Part shown: in pieces, positions 21,319 to 33,144 of the stretch
How positions within the stretch are numbered: position 1 is the first letter of the stretch
Layout: the number at the start of each line of letters is the position of its first letter
Assembly (NCBI GenBank): GCA_963691815.1
Contig: OY829668.1
Location: 17,341,953 to 17,405,952 of the forward strand
Direction: 5' to 3'
Length of the DNA stretch: 64,000 bases
Source: Echiichthys vipera
Lineage: Eukaryota; Chordata; Actinopteri; Perciformes; Trachinidae
Program-made: the position numbers and the translations under genes
The notes under the pieces: model-generated
Told to the model about the DNA's origin: nothing
Database searches by the model: none
What the model saw: the letters and a program-made list of their open reading frames with translations, nothing else

Positions 21319-23865
21319 ATGTTCGTGAACTTTCTTACGTGTTTTTTGTCCGTTTGTCTCATTCTTGGGACTATTTTTGCCGACTGCGTCTCCGTCTGGA
21401 CGCAACAATGCGGCGGCTCCATTGTTTACACCCGTGAACAGCTGTTGTCGCTAACACAAACGGCGCTAATGCGGGAGAGGCCTGAAATCCCCAAAGAACT
21501 GAGGAAAAAGTACAGGGGATGTAAGGCTGGACGTAAACAACGGGAAAAGAAGAGGAGATATAAACCATCTCTCCCTTCCATCACCATGGGGAACGTGAGG
21601 TCGCTGGCTAACAAGATGGACGAGCTGGCGGGCCTGGTGAAGACTCAGTGGATGTATCGCGTGAGCAGTGTGCTGTGTTTCACGGAGACGTGGCTCCACG
21701 AGGACATCCCGGACTCGAACGTAACTGTGGACGGCTTTCAGACTGTTCGGGCGGACAGGAGTCACCGTGAGAGTGGCAAGAGGAAAGGTGGGGGACTTGC
21801 TATTCTTATTAACAACAAGTGGTGTCATCCTGGACACGTGACTGTAAAGGAGCGTGTGTGTAGCCCGGACATTGAGCTGCTTGCCGTGAGTCTGCGGCCA
21901 TACTACCTGCCGAGGGAGTTTTCACACGTGATTGTTTACATTCCTCCGACTGCAAACGCGGCGCGCGCGAGTGACGTCATCCACACCGTCGTCGCGGGAC
22001 TTCAGACACGGCACCCAGACGCATTCATTGCAATATCTGGGGACTTCAACCACATCACTCTGGCTGCAACACTGCCCACTTTCAAGCAGTTTGTGGACTG
22101 TCCCACCAGGGAAAACAAGACACTGGACCTGCTGTATGCTAATGTTAAGGAGGCTTACAGCTCCACTGCCCTTCCTCCTCTTGGAAGATCAGATCACAAC
22201 CTCATCCATCTGCAGCCCCTGTATAAGCCCCAAGTCCAGCGGCTTCCTGTGACCACCAGGACTGTGAGGAGATGGTCACAGGAGACTGACGAAGCTTTAC
22301 AGGGTTGCTTTGAACTCACAGACTGGGATTTGCTCTGTAATTCACATGGGGAGGACCTTGATGATCTCACGGACTGCATAACAGGGTACATCAATTTCTG
22401 TGTGGACAGCGTTGTTCCTACAGAGACTGTACTCTGTTTCCCAAATAACAAGCCGTGGGTCACCAGAGACATCAAGGTCCTGCTGAATGCGAAGAAGAGG
22501 GCCTTCAGAGAGGGGGACAGAGAGCAGATGAGGCAGGTCCAGAGGGAGCTGAAAGAGAGGATCCAACAGGGCAAAGACACCTACAGGAGGAAGCTGGAGC
22601 ACAAACTCCAGCAGAACAACTTAAAGGACGTGTGGAGCGGCATGAGGAGCATCACTGGCTACAAACCATCTGGTAGCCAGACGGTAGGAGGTGGTACTGA
22701 ACGTGCCAATGAGCTTAATCTGTTCTTCAACAGATTTGATGAAAGGGCTCTGGACCACCTCCCCACGGCTCCTCTACAACCACCCACCTCCAAACCTCCA
22801 ACCCTGCTGACACCTCCCCCTCAATTCCTTCCTGATTTTGCCCTACCTGTCCCCTCCCCCCCGCCATCACCTCTCTCCACCCCCACCAACACACACAGCA
22901 GACAGACCTTCACTGCAGAGCAGGTGAGGAAGGAGCTGTGCAGACTCTGCCCAGGCAAGGCAGCGGGTCCCGACGGTGTCAGCCCGAGGGTCCTCAAAAC
23001 ATGTGCGATCCAGCTGTGTGGAGTCCTGGAGTACATCTACAACCTCAGCCTGAGTCTCGAGAAGGTCCCTGTGCTGTGGAAGACATCCTGCCTGGTACCA
23101 TTACCAAAGAAGGTGTGTCCCAGCACCTCAGAAGACTACAGACCGGTGGCGCTAAAATCGCACCTGATGAAGTCCCTGGAGAGGCTGGTTCTTTCACTTC
23201 TTCGGCCCCTGGTCAGCTCATCACTGGACCCTCTACAGTTTGCCTACCAGCAGAGACTAGGAGTGGAGGATGCTATCATCTTCCTGCTCAACCGTGCCTG
23301 CGCCCACCTGGACAGAGCGGGGACCACAGTGAGAATCTTGTTCATGGACTTCTCAAGTGCGTTCAACACCATCCGGCCTGCTCTGCTGGGACGGAAGCTG
23401 ACGGCGATGCAGGTGGACCCTCCCCTGGTTTCCTGGATTACGGATTACTTGACGGGTCGACCACAGTATGTCAGACTGCAGGACGGAGTGTCTGACACCG
23501 TGGTCTGCAGCACTGGAGCTCCACAGGGTACTGTTCTTTCCCCATTTCTGTTCACCCTGTACACCTCAGACTTTCAGTTCCTCTCTGAGTCCTGCCACCT
23601 GCAGAAGTTTGCTGACGATTCTGCAATTGTTGGCTGTGTCAGTGAGGGGAAGGAGGAGGAGTACAGGGGCGTTGTGGACTCCTTTGTCGACTGGTGTGCA
23701 GCTAATCACCTGATTCTAAACGCCACCAAGACTAAGGAGCTAGTGGTGGATTTCCGCAGGAGTAAATCTGCCCCCACACCCATCTCACGCGATACTTTTC
23801 CTGATACTCTGAGCTTCTCTCCTCTCTGTCTGAATCATTCATGTCCCATCAATGCATGTTACTGA
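21319..23865 (+). CDS. LINE endonuclease-reverse transcriptase, C-terminus replaced
   Basis: An 848-residue frame encoding the retrotransposition enzyme. The apurinic-like endonuclease spans about residues 85-305 and keeps its key residues: N92 in GNVRSL, E123 in CFTETW, D242 in GDFNH, and D292/H293 in GRSDHN. The reverse transcriptase spans about residues 520-821 with catalytic D677 in FMDFSSAFN, the APQGTVLSP motif near 735, the FADD pair D766/D767, and VVDFRR. A proline-rich stretch (about 475-520) separates the domains. The natural frame stops matching after residue 821. The last 27 residues and the stop codon come from the retroposon inserted at 23787. The remaining C-terminal part lies at 24515-25066 in the matching frame. 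The protein is therefore truncated after the catalytic core. Confidence 0.9.
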   Translation: MFVNFLTCFLSVCLILGTIFADCVSVWTQQCGGSIVYTREQLLSLTQTALMRERPEIPKELRKKYRGCKAGRKQREKKRRYKPSLPSITMGNVRSLANKMDELAGLVKTQWMYRVSSVLCFTETWLHEDIPDSNVTVDGFQTVRADRSHRESGKRKGGGLAILINNKWCHPGHVTVKERVCSPDIELLAVSLRPYYLPREFSHVIVYIPPTANAARASDVIHTVVAGLQTRHPDAFIAISGDFNHITLAATLPTFKQFVDCPTRENKTLDLLYANVKEAYSSTALPPLGRSDHNLIHLQPLYKPQVQRLPVTTRTVRRWSQETDEALQGCFELTDWDLLCNSHGEDLDDLTDCITGYINFCVDSVVPTETVLCFPNNKPWVTRDIKVLLNAKKRAFREGDREQMRQVQRELKERIQQGKDTYRRKLEHKLQQNNLKDVWSGMRSITGYKPSGSQTVGGGTERANELNLFFNRFDERALDHLPTAPLQPPTSKPPTLLTPPPQFLPDFALPVPSPPPSPLSTPTNTHSRQTFTAEQVRKELCRLCPGKAAGPDGVSPRVLKTCAIQLCGVLEYIYNLSLSLEKVPVLWKTSCLVPLPKKVCPSTSEDYRPVALKSHLMKSLERLVLSLLRPLVSSSLDPLQFAYQQRLGVEDAIIFLLNRACAHLDRAGTTVRILFMDFSSAFNTIRPALLGRKLTAMQVDPPLVSWITDYLTGRPQYVRLQDGVSDTVVCSTGAPQGTVLSPFLFTLYTSDFQFLSESCHLQKFADDSAIVGCVSEGKEEEYRGVVDSFVDWCAANHLILNATKTKELVVDFRRSKSAPTPISRDTFPDTLSFSPLCLNHSCPINACY

Positions 23866-24519
23866 TTCAGCTTCTTCCCCGGAGCTGTTTGTGCTTTGTC
23901 GTCTCGCAGGTCTCTGCTGATCGTGGTGGTGCCTGCTGCCGTGGTCCTACATGACGCTTCCTGCTGCTATTGTCACTGTTACTCATATATACTATCACTA
24001 GTTTAATAAACTATAAAATTTGTAGCTGTATCGTAGCTGCTATTGCCACTACTCATCATTGATCATGTTTGCCACCATAATTATTATCATTTTCATATTC
24101 TGTCACCTTAGCTGTGCTTGTTTCTACTATTCTGTTGTATTAACTGCCTTAACATATACGTTATATTCACATTACTTTAAATATTATAGTTACTGTTAGG
24201 CTTTGCTTGCATCTCTGGAAGTGTGTCTGTCTCTCTCTGTCCATCTGTGTGTCTTTTCTCTCTTTCTCTCTCCTTTTCTTCCTCCCCAACCGGTCAAGAC
24301 AGATGGCCGTCCTCCACAGAGCTGGGTCTGTCTGACGTTCCTGCCTGTTATAGGGAAGGTTTTCGTTGCCACTGTACTCTACAGAGGAATTGTTGGGTCT
24401 ATGTAAATCATAAATAAGTCATTGAGTGTGGTCTTTACCTACTCTGTAAAGTGTCCTGAGATAACTTTTGTTATGATTTGACACTATAAATAAAATTGAA
24501 TTGAATTGAATTGAATCTC
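23782..24519. repeat. Target duplication ATCTC flanking nested insertion
   Basis: ATCTC occurs at 23782-23786 and again at 24515-24519, directly on both sides of the 728-bp insert. Joining the flanks at this site keeps the LINE reading frame (both copies start at a codon boundary). Confidence 0.85.
23787..24514 (+). mobile_element. 728-bp retroposon nested in the LINE
   Basis: A non-coding insert with a TTGAA-repeat 3' tail (24496-24514), an AATAAA just before it (about 24489) and a 5-bp target duplication. The stretch from about 24290, ending TTTGTTATGATTTGACAC plus the tail, resembles the common 3' end of teleost non-LTR elements. Upstream are CT-rich simple sequence (about 24215-24290) and AT-rich sequence. 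No protein motif is visible, so this is either a strongly 5'-truncated LINE or a non-autonomous element using a LINE tail. I cannot name the family with certainty. Confidence 0.82.
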
Positions 24520-25066
24520 CATCAACGGCGTGACTGTGGATGTTGTCCAGGATTACAAATATCTTGGAGTATACCTGGACAACAAACTGGACTCTTCCAA
24601 GAACACTGAGGCTGTCTACAAGAAGGGCCAGAGTCGTCTCTATTTCCTGAGGAGGCTCCGGTCATTCAATGTTTGTAACACCATGCTGAGGATGTTCTAC
24701 CAGTCAGTGGTAGCCAGTGCCATCTTCTTTGCTGTTGTGTGCTGGGGCAGCAGACTGAGGGCAGCAGACGCAAAGAGGATCAGTAAGATCATCAGGAAGG
24801 CTGGCTCCGTCCTGGGGGTCAAACTGGACTCTTTGGTGGCGGTGTCTGAGAGGCGGATGCTGTCTAAACTGCACAGCATCCTGGACAATAACTCTCACCC
24901 TCTCCACCAGCTGCTGACCTCCAGCAGAAGCACATTCAGCCATAGACTCATTCTCCCACGGTGTAACACTGAACACCGGAGGAAGTCTTTTCTTCCGGCG
25001 GCCATCAAACTTTATAATTCATCTCCCCCCGGTCAGGTAAGGAACAGTGGAGACACTGTATCCTGA
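24515..25066 (+). pseudogene. Separated C-terminal part of the LINE protein
   Basis: Continues the reverse-transcriptase frame of 21319-23786 after the nested insert (ISINGVTVDVV, then YKYLGVYLDNKLD, typical of the region just after the RT palm). It also contains LYFLRRLRSFNVC, VVCWGSRL and the basic C-terminal part around RRKSFLPAAIKLYN, ending at TGA 25064-25066. It has no start of its own, so it is a broken remnant and not an independent gene. Confidence 0.85.
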
Positions 25067-25692
25067 AAATGTCACTTTGTCACTTTATAGCATCACTGCA
25101 CCACTTTATTCAGTTGTACTTTATTCAGTTGTACTGTCACTTACTTCAGTAAGTAATGCTGCTATACTACACTGTCACTTTATATCACCACAACATCACT
25201 TTATTTATTTATTAATGGTTTACTGTAACTATCTGCTGATACACTTACTGTGCTTTAGGACATGCTGCTACATTTCACTGTGGTTTACTGTAACTGACTG
25301 AAGTACGAAATGCTGCTACACTCCACTGTGCCATACTGTCACTTAGTTCTGTAGGACATGCTGCTACATTTTGAACATTTTTAACATTTTTAACACTTAT
25401 AACTTATCGCTCCTTCTCACTTATCTAGTTTGTACTTATTTTATTTCAATCTGCTGCTAAACTGCACGCTGCGTATTGTTGTATATTGTATATACCTACG
25501 CTTAACCACGACGTCTGTTGCACTCTGTCACACTTGGTTCATTGCTTGATTTATCTGACGTTAGCTTTATTTTGATTTGATTTATGTTTATGCTTATTGT
25601 TACTCTGATCCTTTTCCGCCTTTGTATCGAAACTGTTGCACAATAATTTCCCTCGGGATAAATAAAGCTTCTTGAATCTTGAATCTTGAATC
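25067..25692 (+). other. LINE 3' untranslated region and tail
   Basis: AT-rich region with loosely repeated ACTGTCACTT and ATGCTGCTACA motifs. It is followed by TTTCCCTCGGGATAAATAAAG (AATAAA at 25661-25666) and a tail of three CTTGAAT units from 25671. Short tandem-repeat tails in place of long poly(A) are known for CR1/L2-type LINEs. Confidence 0.8.
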
Positions 25693-27349
25693 TTAAAGTG
25701 TCCTCTAAGAGCCAAACCCTGTGTTAAAGTGCCCTCTATGAGCCTAAACACGTGCTTAAGTGTTCTCTAGGAGCCAAAACGTGTGCTAAAGTGTCGTCTT
25801 GGAAGCCAAAACATCTGCTAAAGTGCACTCTTGGGAGCCAAAACGTGTGCTAAAGTGCCCTCTAGGAGCCAGATATGCTAGAGTACCCTCTCGAAACCAA
25901 AATGTGTTCTAAAGTTCCCTCTAGGAGCCTCAACAGGTGTTAGAGTACCCTCTAGAAACCAAAAATTGTTCTAAAGTTCCCTCTAGGAGCCTAAACACAT
26001 GATAAAGTGCCCTCTAGAAACCAAAACTTGTGTTGAAGTGACCTCTAGGGGACAAAACTTGTGCTAAAGTGCCCTCTAGGAGCCCAAACATGTGTTAAAT
26101 TGTCCTCTAGGTGCCTTAACACGTGCTTAAGATCCCTCTAGGAGTCTAAACACGTGCTAAAGTGCTCTCTAGGAGCCAATACGTGTGCTAAAGTGCCTTC
26201 TTGGAAGCCAAAATGTCTGCTAAAGGGCTCTCTTGGGAGCCAAAACGTGTGCTTAAGTGCTCTCTAGAGGACATAACTTGTGCTAAAGTGCCCTCAATGA
26301 GCCTAAACACGTGCTTAAGTGCCCTCTAGGAGCCAAAACGTGTGCTAAAGTGCCTTCTTGGAAGCCAAAACGTCTGCTAAAGTGTTCTCTAGAAAACAAA
26401 ACTTGTGCTAAAAATGCCCTCTAGGAGCCCAAACACGTGTTAAAGTGTCCTCTACGAGCCAAACCCTGTGCTAAAGTGCCCTCTAGGAGCCTAAACACAT
26501 GCTTAAGTTCCCTCTAGGAGCCAAAACACGTGCTAAAGGGCAAACTTGGAAGCCAAATTGTGTGCTAAAGTGTCCTCTAGAAGCCAAAACGTGTGCTAAA
26601 GTATCCTCTAGGAGCCAAAACGTGTGCTAAAGTATCCTCTAGGAGCCAAACATGCCAGAGTACCCTCTAGAAACCAAAACCTGTGCTAAAGTTACCTCTA
26701 GGAGCCCAAACACGTGGTAACGTGTCCCCTAGAAACCAAAACGTGTGCTAATGTGCCCTCTAGGAGCCCAAACACGTGTTAAAGTGTCCTCTACGAGCCA
26801 AACCCTCTGCTAAAGTTCCCTCTAGGAACCTAAACACATGCTTAAGTTCCCTCTAGGAGCCAAAATGTGTGCTAAAGTGCAAACTTGGAAGCCAAAACGT
26901 GTGCTAAACTGCTCTCTTGGGAGCCAAATCATGTGCTCAAGTGAACTCTTGGGAGCCAAATCGTGTGCTAAAGTGCCCTCTAGGAGCCAGACATGCTAGA
27001 GTACCCTCTAGAAACCAAAACTTGTGCTAAAGTTCCCTCTAGGAGCCCAAACACGTGGTAAAGTGTCCTCTAGAAACCAAAACTTGTGCTAATGTGCCCT
27101 CTAGGAGCCCAAACACGTGTTAAAGTGTCCTCTACGAGCCAAACCCTCTGCTAAAGTTCCCTCTAGGAGCCCAAACAAGTGCTAAAGTGCTCTCTTAGGA
27201 GCCCAAACAAGTGCTAAAGTGCCCTCTTGGAGCCCAAATACGTGCTAAAGTGCACTCTTGGGAGCAAAAACGTGTGCTAAAGTGCCCTCTAGGAGCCAAA
27301 TTACGTGGTAAAGTGCCCTCTAAAAACCAAGACTTGTGCTAAAGTTCCC

Positions 27350-28210
27350 TCTAGGAGCCCAAACACGTGTTAAAGTGTCCTCTAAGGGACAGAACTTGTG
27401 CTTAAGTGCCCTCTAGGAGCCAAACATGCCAGAGTACCCTCTAGAAACCAAAACTTGTGCTAAAGTTCCCTCTAGGAGCCAAATTACGTGGTAAAGTGCC
27501 CTCTAAAAACCAAGACTTGTGCTAAAGTTCCCTTTAGGAGTCTAAACACGTGCTAAAGCGCCCTCTAGGAGCCAAAACATGATCTAAAGTGCCGTCTTGG
27601 AAGCCAAATTGTGTGCTAAAGTGCTCTCTAGAAAACAAAACTTGTGCTAAAGTGTCCTCTACGAGCCGAACACCATGCTAGAGTACCCTTTAGAAACCAA
27701 TACTTGAGCTAAAGTTCCCTCTAGGAGCCTAAACAAGTGCTAGAGTACCCTCTAGAATCCAAGACTTGTGCTAAAGTTCCCTCTAGGAGCCCAAACACGT
27801 GTTAAAGTGTCCTCTAAGGGACAGAACTTGTGCTTAAGTGCCCTCTAGGAGCCAAACATGCCAGAGTACCCTCTAGAAACCAAAACTTGTGCTAAAGTTC
27901 CCTCTAGGAGCCAAATTACGTGGTAAAGTGCCCTCTAAAAACCAAGACTTGTCCTAAAGTTCCCTTTAGGAGTCTAAACCCTGTGCTAAAGTGCCCTCTA
28001 GGAGCCAAAACATGATCTAAAGTGCCGTCTTGGAAGCCAAAACGTTTGCTAAAGTGCTCTCTAGAAAACAAAACTTGTGCTAAAGTGCCCTCTACGAGCC
28101 CAAACACGTGTTAAAGTGTCCTCTACGAGCCGAACACCATGCTAGAGTACCCTTTAGAAACCAAAACTTGAGCTAAAGTTCCCTCTAGGAGCCTAAACGA
28201 GTGCTAGAGT
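27350..28210 (+). repeat. Two copies of a 432-bp, 14-monomer unit
   Basis: TCTAAGGGACAGAACTTGTG recurs at 27381 and 27813, and CAAACATGCCAGAGTACC at 27421 and 27853, both 432 bp apart. This equals thirteen 31-bp monomers plus one 29-bp CATGC(C/T)AGAGTACC monomer. The same monomer order is seen more loosely across much of the window, so this may be close to the ancestral higher-order unit. Confidence 0.8.
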
Positions 28211-31200
28211 ACCCTCTAGAATCCAAGACTTGTGCTAAAGTTCCCTCTAGGAGCCTAACCACGTGGTAAAATGCCCTCTAGAAATCAAAACTCGTGCTAC
28301 GGTCCCCTTTAGGAGCCTAAACACGTGGTGAAGTGTCCTCTAGAAACCAAAACTTGTGCTAAAGTGCCCTCTAGGAGCCCAAACACGTGTTAAAGTTTCC
28401 TCTACGAGCCAAACCCTGTGCTAAAGTGCCCTCTAGGAGCCTAAACACATGCTTAAGTTCCCTCTAGGAGCCAAAACACGTGCTAAAGGGCACTCTTGGG
28501 AGCCAAAAGGTGTGCTAAAGTGCCCTCTAGGAGCCAGACATGCTAGAGTACCCTCTAGAAACCAAAACGTGTGCTAAAATTCCCTCTAGGAGCCTAAACA
28601 AGTCCTAGAGTACCCTCTAGAATCCAAGACTTGTGCTAAAGTTCCCTCTAAAAGCCTAACCACGTGGTAAAATGCCCTCTAGAAATCAAAACTCGTGCTA
28701 CAGTCTCCTCTAAGAGCCCAAACACGTGTTAAAGTGTGCTCTAGGGGACAGAACTTGTGCTAAAGGTATCTTTAGGAGCCCAAACACTTGCTAAAGTGCT
28801 CTCTTAGGAGTTCAAACACATGCTAAAGTGCCCTCTTGGAGCCCAAACACGTGCTAAAGTGCACTCTTGGGAGCCAAAACGTGTGCTAAAGTATCCTCTA
28901 GGAGCCAAACATGCCAGAGTACCCTCTAGAAACCAAAACCTGTGCTAAAGTTCCCTCTAGGAGCCCAAACACGTGGTAACGTGTCCTCTAGAAACCAAAA
29001 CTTGTGCTAATGTGCCCTCTAGGAGCCCAAACACGTGTTAAAGTGTCCTCTACGAGCCAAACCCTCTGCTAAAGTTCCCTCTAGGAGCCTAAACACATGC
29101 TTAAGTTCCCTCTAGAATCCAAGACTTGTGCTAAAGTGCAAACTTGGAAGCCAAATTGTGTGCTAAACTGCTCTCTTGGGAGCCAAATCGTGTGCTCAAG
29201 TGAACTCTTGGGAGCCAAATCGTGTGCTAAAGTGCCCTCTAGGAGCCAGACATGCTAGAGTACCCTCTAGAAACCAAAACTTGTGCTAAAGTTCCCTCTA
29301 GGAGCCCAAACACGTGGTAAAGTGTCCTCTAGAAACCAAAACTTGTGCTAATGTACCCTCTAGGAGCCCAAATACGTGTTAAAGTGTCCTCTACGAGCCA
29401 AACCCTCTGCTAAAGTTCCCTCTAGGAGCCTAAACACATGCTTAAGTTCCCTCTAGGAGCCAAAATGTGTGCTAAAGTGCAAACTTGGAAGCCAAAACGT
29501 GTGCTAAACTGCTCTCTTGGGAGCCAAATCGTGTGCTCAAGTGCCCTTTAGGAGCCAAACATGTTAGAGTACCCCCTAGAAACCAAAACTTGTGCTAAAG
29601 TTCCCTCTAGGAGCCTAAACACGTGGTAAAGTGTCCTCTAGAAACCAAAACTTGTGCTAAAGTGCCCTCTAGGAGCCCAAACACGTGTTAAAGTGTCCTC
29701 TACGAGCCAAACCCTGTGCTAAAATGCCCTCTAGGAGCCTAAACACATGCTTAAGTTCCCTCTAGGAGCCAAAATGTGTGCTAAAGTACAAACTTGGAAG
29801 CCAAAACGTGTGCTAAACTGCTCTCTTGGGAGCCAAATCGTGTGCTCAAGTGCCCTCTAGGAGCCAAACATGCTAGAGTACCCCCTAGAAACCAAAACTT
29901 GTGCTAAAGTTCCCTCTAGGAGCCCAAACACATGCTAAAGTGCCCTTTTGGAGCCCAAACACATGTTAAAGTGTCCTCTAGGGGACAGAACTTGTGCTAA
30001 AGTTCCCTCCACGAGCCCAAACACGTGCTAAAGTGCTCTCTTAGGAGCCCAAACACGTGCTTAAGTGCCCTCTTGGAGCCCAAACACGTGCTAAAGTGCA
30101 CTCTTGGGAGCTAAAACGTGTGCTAAAGTGCCCTCTAGGAGCCAGACATGCTAGAGTACCCTCTAGAAACCAAAACTTGTGCTAAAATTCCCTCTAGGAG
30201 ACTAAACAAGTGCTAGAGTACCCTCTAGAAACCAAGACTTGTGCTAAAGTTCCCTCTAGGAGCCTAACCACGTGGTAAAATGCCCTCTAGAAATCGAAAC
30301 TCGTGCTACAGTCTCCTCTAAGAGCCCAAACACGTGTTAAAGTGTGCTCTAGGGGACAGAACTTGTGCTAAAGGTATCTTTAGGAGCCCAAACACTTGCT
30401 AAAGTGTTCTCTTAGGAGTTCAAACACATGCTAAAGTGCCCTCTTGGAGCCCAAACACGTGCTAAAGTGCACTCTTGGGAGCCAAAACATGTGCTTAAGT
30501 ATCCTCTAGGAGCCAGACATGCCAGAGTACCCTCTAGAAACCAAAACTTGGGCTAAAGTTCCCTCTAGGTGCCTAAACACGTGGTAAAGTGTCCTCTAGA
30601 AACCAAAACTTGTGCTAAAGTGCCCTCTAGGAGCCTTAACACGTGTTAAAGTGTCCTCTACGAGCCACGCCCTGTGCTAAAGTGCCCTCTAGGAGCCTAA
30701 ACACATGCTTAAGTTCCCTCTAGGAGCCAAAATGTGTGCTAAAGTGCAAACTTGGAAGCCAAAACGTGTGCTAAACTGCTCTCTTGGGAGCCAAATCGTG
30801 TGCTAAAGTGCCCTCTAGGAGCCAAACATGCTAGAGTACCCCCTAGAAACCAAAACTTGTGCTAAAGTTCCCTCTAGGAGGCTAAACACGTGCTAAAGTG
30901 CCCTTTTGGAGCCCAAACACATGTTAAAGTGTCCTCTAAAGTTCCCTCCACGAGCCCAAACACGTGCTAAAGTGCTCTCTTAGGAGCCCAAACACGTGCT
31001 AAAATGCCCTCTTGGAGCCCAAACACGTGCTAAAGTGCACTCTTGGGAGGAAAAACGTGTGCTAAAGTGCCCTCTAGGAGTCTAAACACGTGCTAAAGTG
31101 CCCTCTAGGAGCAAAAACATGATCTAAAGTGCCGTCTTGGAAGCCAAAACGTATGCTAAAGTGCTCTCTACGAGCCCAAACACGTGTTAAAGTGTCCTCT

Positions 31201-33144
31201 ACGAGCCAAACACCATGCTAGAGTACCCTCTAGAAACCAAAACTTGTGCTAAAGTTCCCTCCAGGAGCCCAAACACATGTTAAAGTGTCTTCTACGAGCC
31301 AAACACCATGCTAGAGTACCCTCTAGAAACCAAAACTTGTGCTAAAGTTCCCTCTAGGAGTCTAAACGTGTGCTAAAGTGCCGTCTTGGGAGCCAAAACG
31401 TGTACTAAAATGTCCTCGTTGGAGCCAAAACGTGTGCTAAAGTGCCCTCTAGGAGTCAAATATGCCAGAGTACCCTCTAGAAACCAAAACTTGTGCTAAA
31501 GTTCCCTCTAGGAGCCTAAACACGTGGTAAAGTGCCCTCTAGAAACCAAAACTTGTGCTAAAGTGCCCTCCAGGAGTCCAAACACCTGTTAAAGTGTCCT
31601 CTAAGAGCCAAACCCTGTGCTAAAGTGCCCTCTTTGAGCCAAAACACGTGCTTAAGTGCCCTCTAGGAGCTGAAACGTGTGCTAAAGTGCTCTCTAGGAG
31701 CCGAAACACGTGCTAAAGTGCACTCTTGGGAGCCAAAACATGTGCTAAAGTGCCCTCCAGGAGCCAGCCGTACTAGAGTACCCTCTAGAAACCAAAACTT
31801 AAGCTAAAGTTCCCTCTAGGAGCCTAAACAAGTGCTAGAGTACCCTCTAGAAACCAAGACTTGTGCTAATGTTCCCTCTAGGAGCCTAAACACGTGGTAA
31901 AGTGCCCTCTAGTAAACAAAACTTGTGCTACAGTCTCCTCTAAGTGCCCAAACACGTATTAAAGTCACTTCTAGGGGACAGAACTTGTGCTAAAGTTCCC
32001 TCTAGGAGCCCAAACACGTGCTAAAGTGCTCTCTTAGGAGCCCAAACACGTGCTGAAGTGCCCTCTTGGAGCAAAATAAGTGCTAATGTGCTCTCTTGGG
32101 AGCCAAAACTTGTGCAAAAGTGCTCTCTTAAAAGCTCAAACACGTGCTAAAGTGCTCTCTAGGAGCCAATACACGTGCTAAAGTGCACTCTTGGGAGCCA
32201 AAACGTGTTCCAAAATGCCCTCTAGGAGCCAGACATGCTAGAGTAGCCTCTGGAAACCAAAACATGTATTAAAGTTCCCTCTAGGAACCTAATCAAGTGC
32301 TAGAGTTCCCTCTAGAAACCAAGACTTGTGCTAAAGTTCCCTCTAGGAGCCTAACCACGTGGGAAAGTGCCCTCTAGAAAACAAAACTCGTGCTACAGTG
32401 TTCTCTAGTACCCAAACACATGTTAAAGTGTCCTCTAAGGGACAGAACTTGTGCTAAAGTGCCCTCTAGGAGTCTAAACACGTGATAAAGTGCCCTATAG
32501 AAGCCAAAACGTGTGCTTAAGTTCCCTCCAGGAGCCCAAACACGTGTTAAAGTGTCCTCTATGAGCAAAACACCATGCTAGAGTACACTCTAGAAACCAA
32601 AACTTGTGCTAAAGTTCCCTCTAGGAGTCTAAACACGTGCTAAAGTGACCTCTAGGAGCCAAAACGGGTTCTACAGTGTCCTCTAAGAGCCCAAACACGT
32701 GTTAAAGTGTGCTCTAGGGGACAGAACTTGTGCTAAAGGTCCCTCTAGGAGCCCAAACAAATGCTAAAGTGTCCTCTTTGGAGCCAAAACGTGTGCTAAA
32801 GTGCCCTGTAGGAGCCAAATATGCCAGAGTACCCTCTAGAAACCAAGACTTGTGCTAAAGTTCCCTCTAGGAGCCTAACCACGTGGGAAAGTGCCCTCTA
32901 GAAACCAAAACTTGTGCTAAAGTGCCCTCTATGAGCCTAAACACGTGCTTAAGTGCCCTCTAGGAGCCAAAACGATTGCTAAAGCGCCGTCTTGGAAGCC
33001 AAAACATCTGCTAAAGTGCTCTCTAGAAGCCAAAACATGTGCTAAAGTGAACTCTTGGGAGCCAAATCGTATGCTAAAGTGCCCTCTAGGAGCCAGACAT
33101 GCTAGAGTACACTCTAGAAACCAAAACTTGTGCTAAAGTTCCCT

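Larger units (their letters stand above)
21176..25692 (+). mobile_element. Full-length CR1/L2/Rex1-like LINE, interrupted
   Basis: A non-LTR retrotransposon inserted in the satellite. It has a 143-bp 5' leader, one long frame with endonuclease and reverse transcriptase, a 3' untranslated region and a 3' tail of three CTTGAAT repeats. The satellite is interrupted at CACGTGTTA and resumes with TTAAAGTGTCC. The empty site would read CACGTGTTAAAGTGTCC, so the target duplication is at most TTA (21173-21175 and 25693-25695). The coding region is split by a younger retroposon at 23787-24514. The clade is judged from protein motifs and the short tandem-repeat 3' end; the exact family is not assigned. 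Confidence 0.88.

Noticed and set aside
21371..23713. Alternative-frame open stretches over the LINE coding regions (also 40054-42390).
   Set aside because: The endonuclease and reverse-transcriptase motifs lie in the main + strand frames. The others are composition effects of GC-rich coding sequence.
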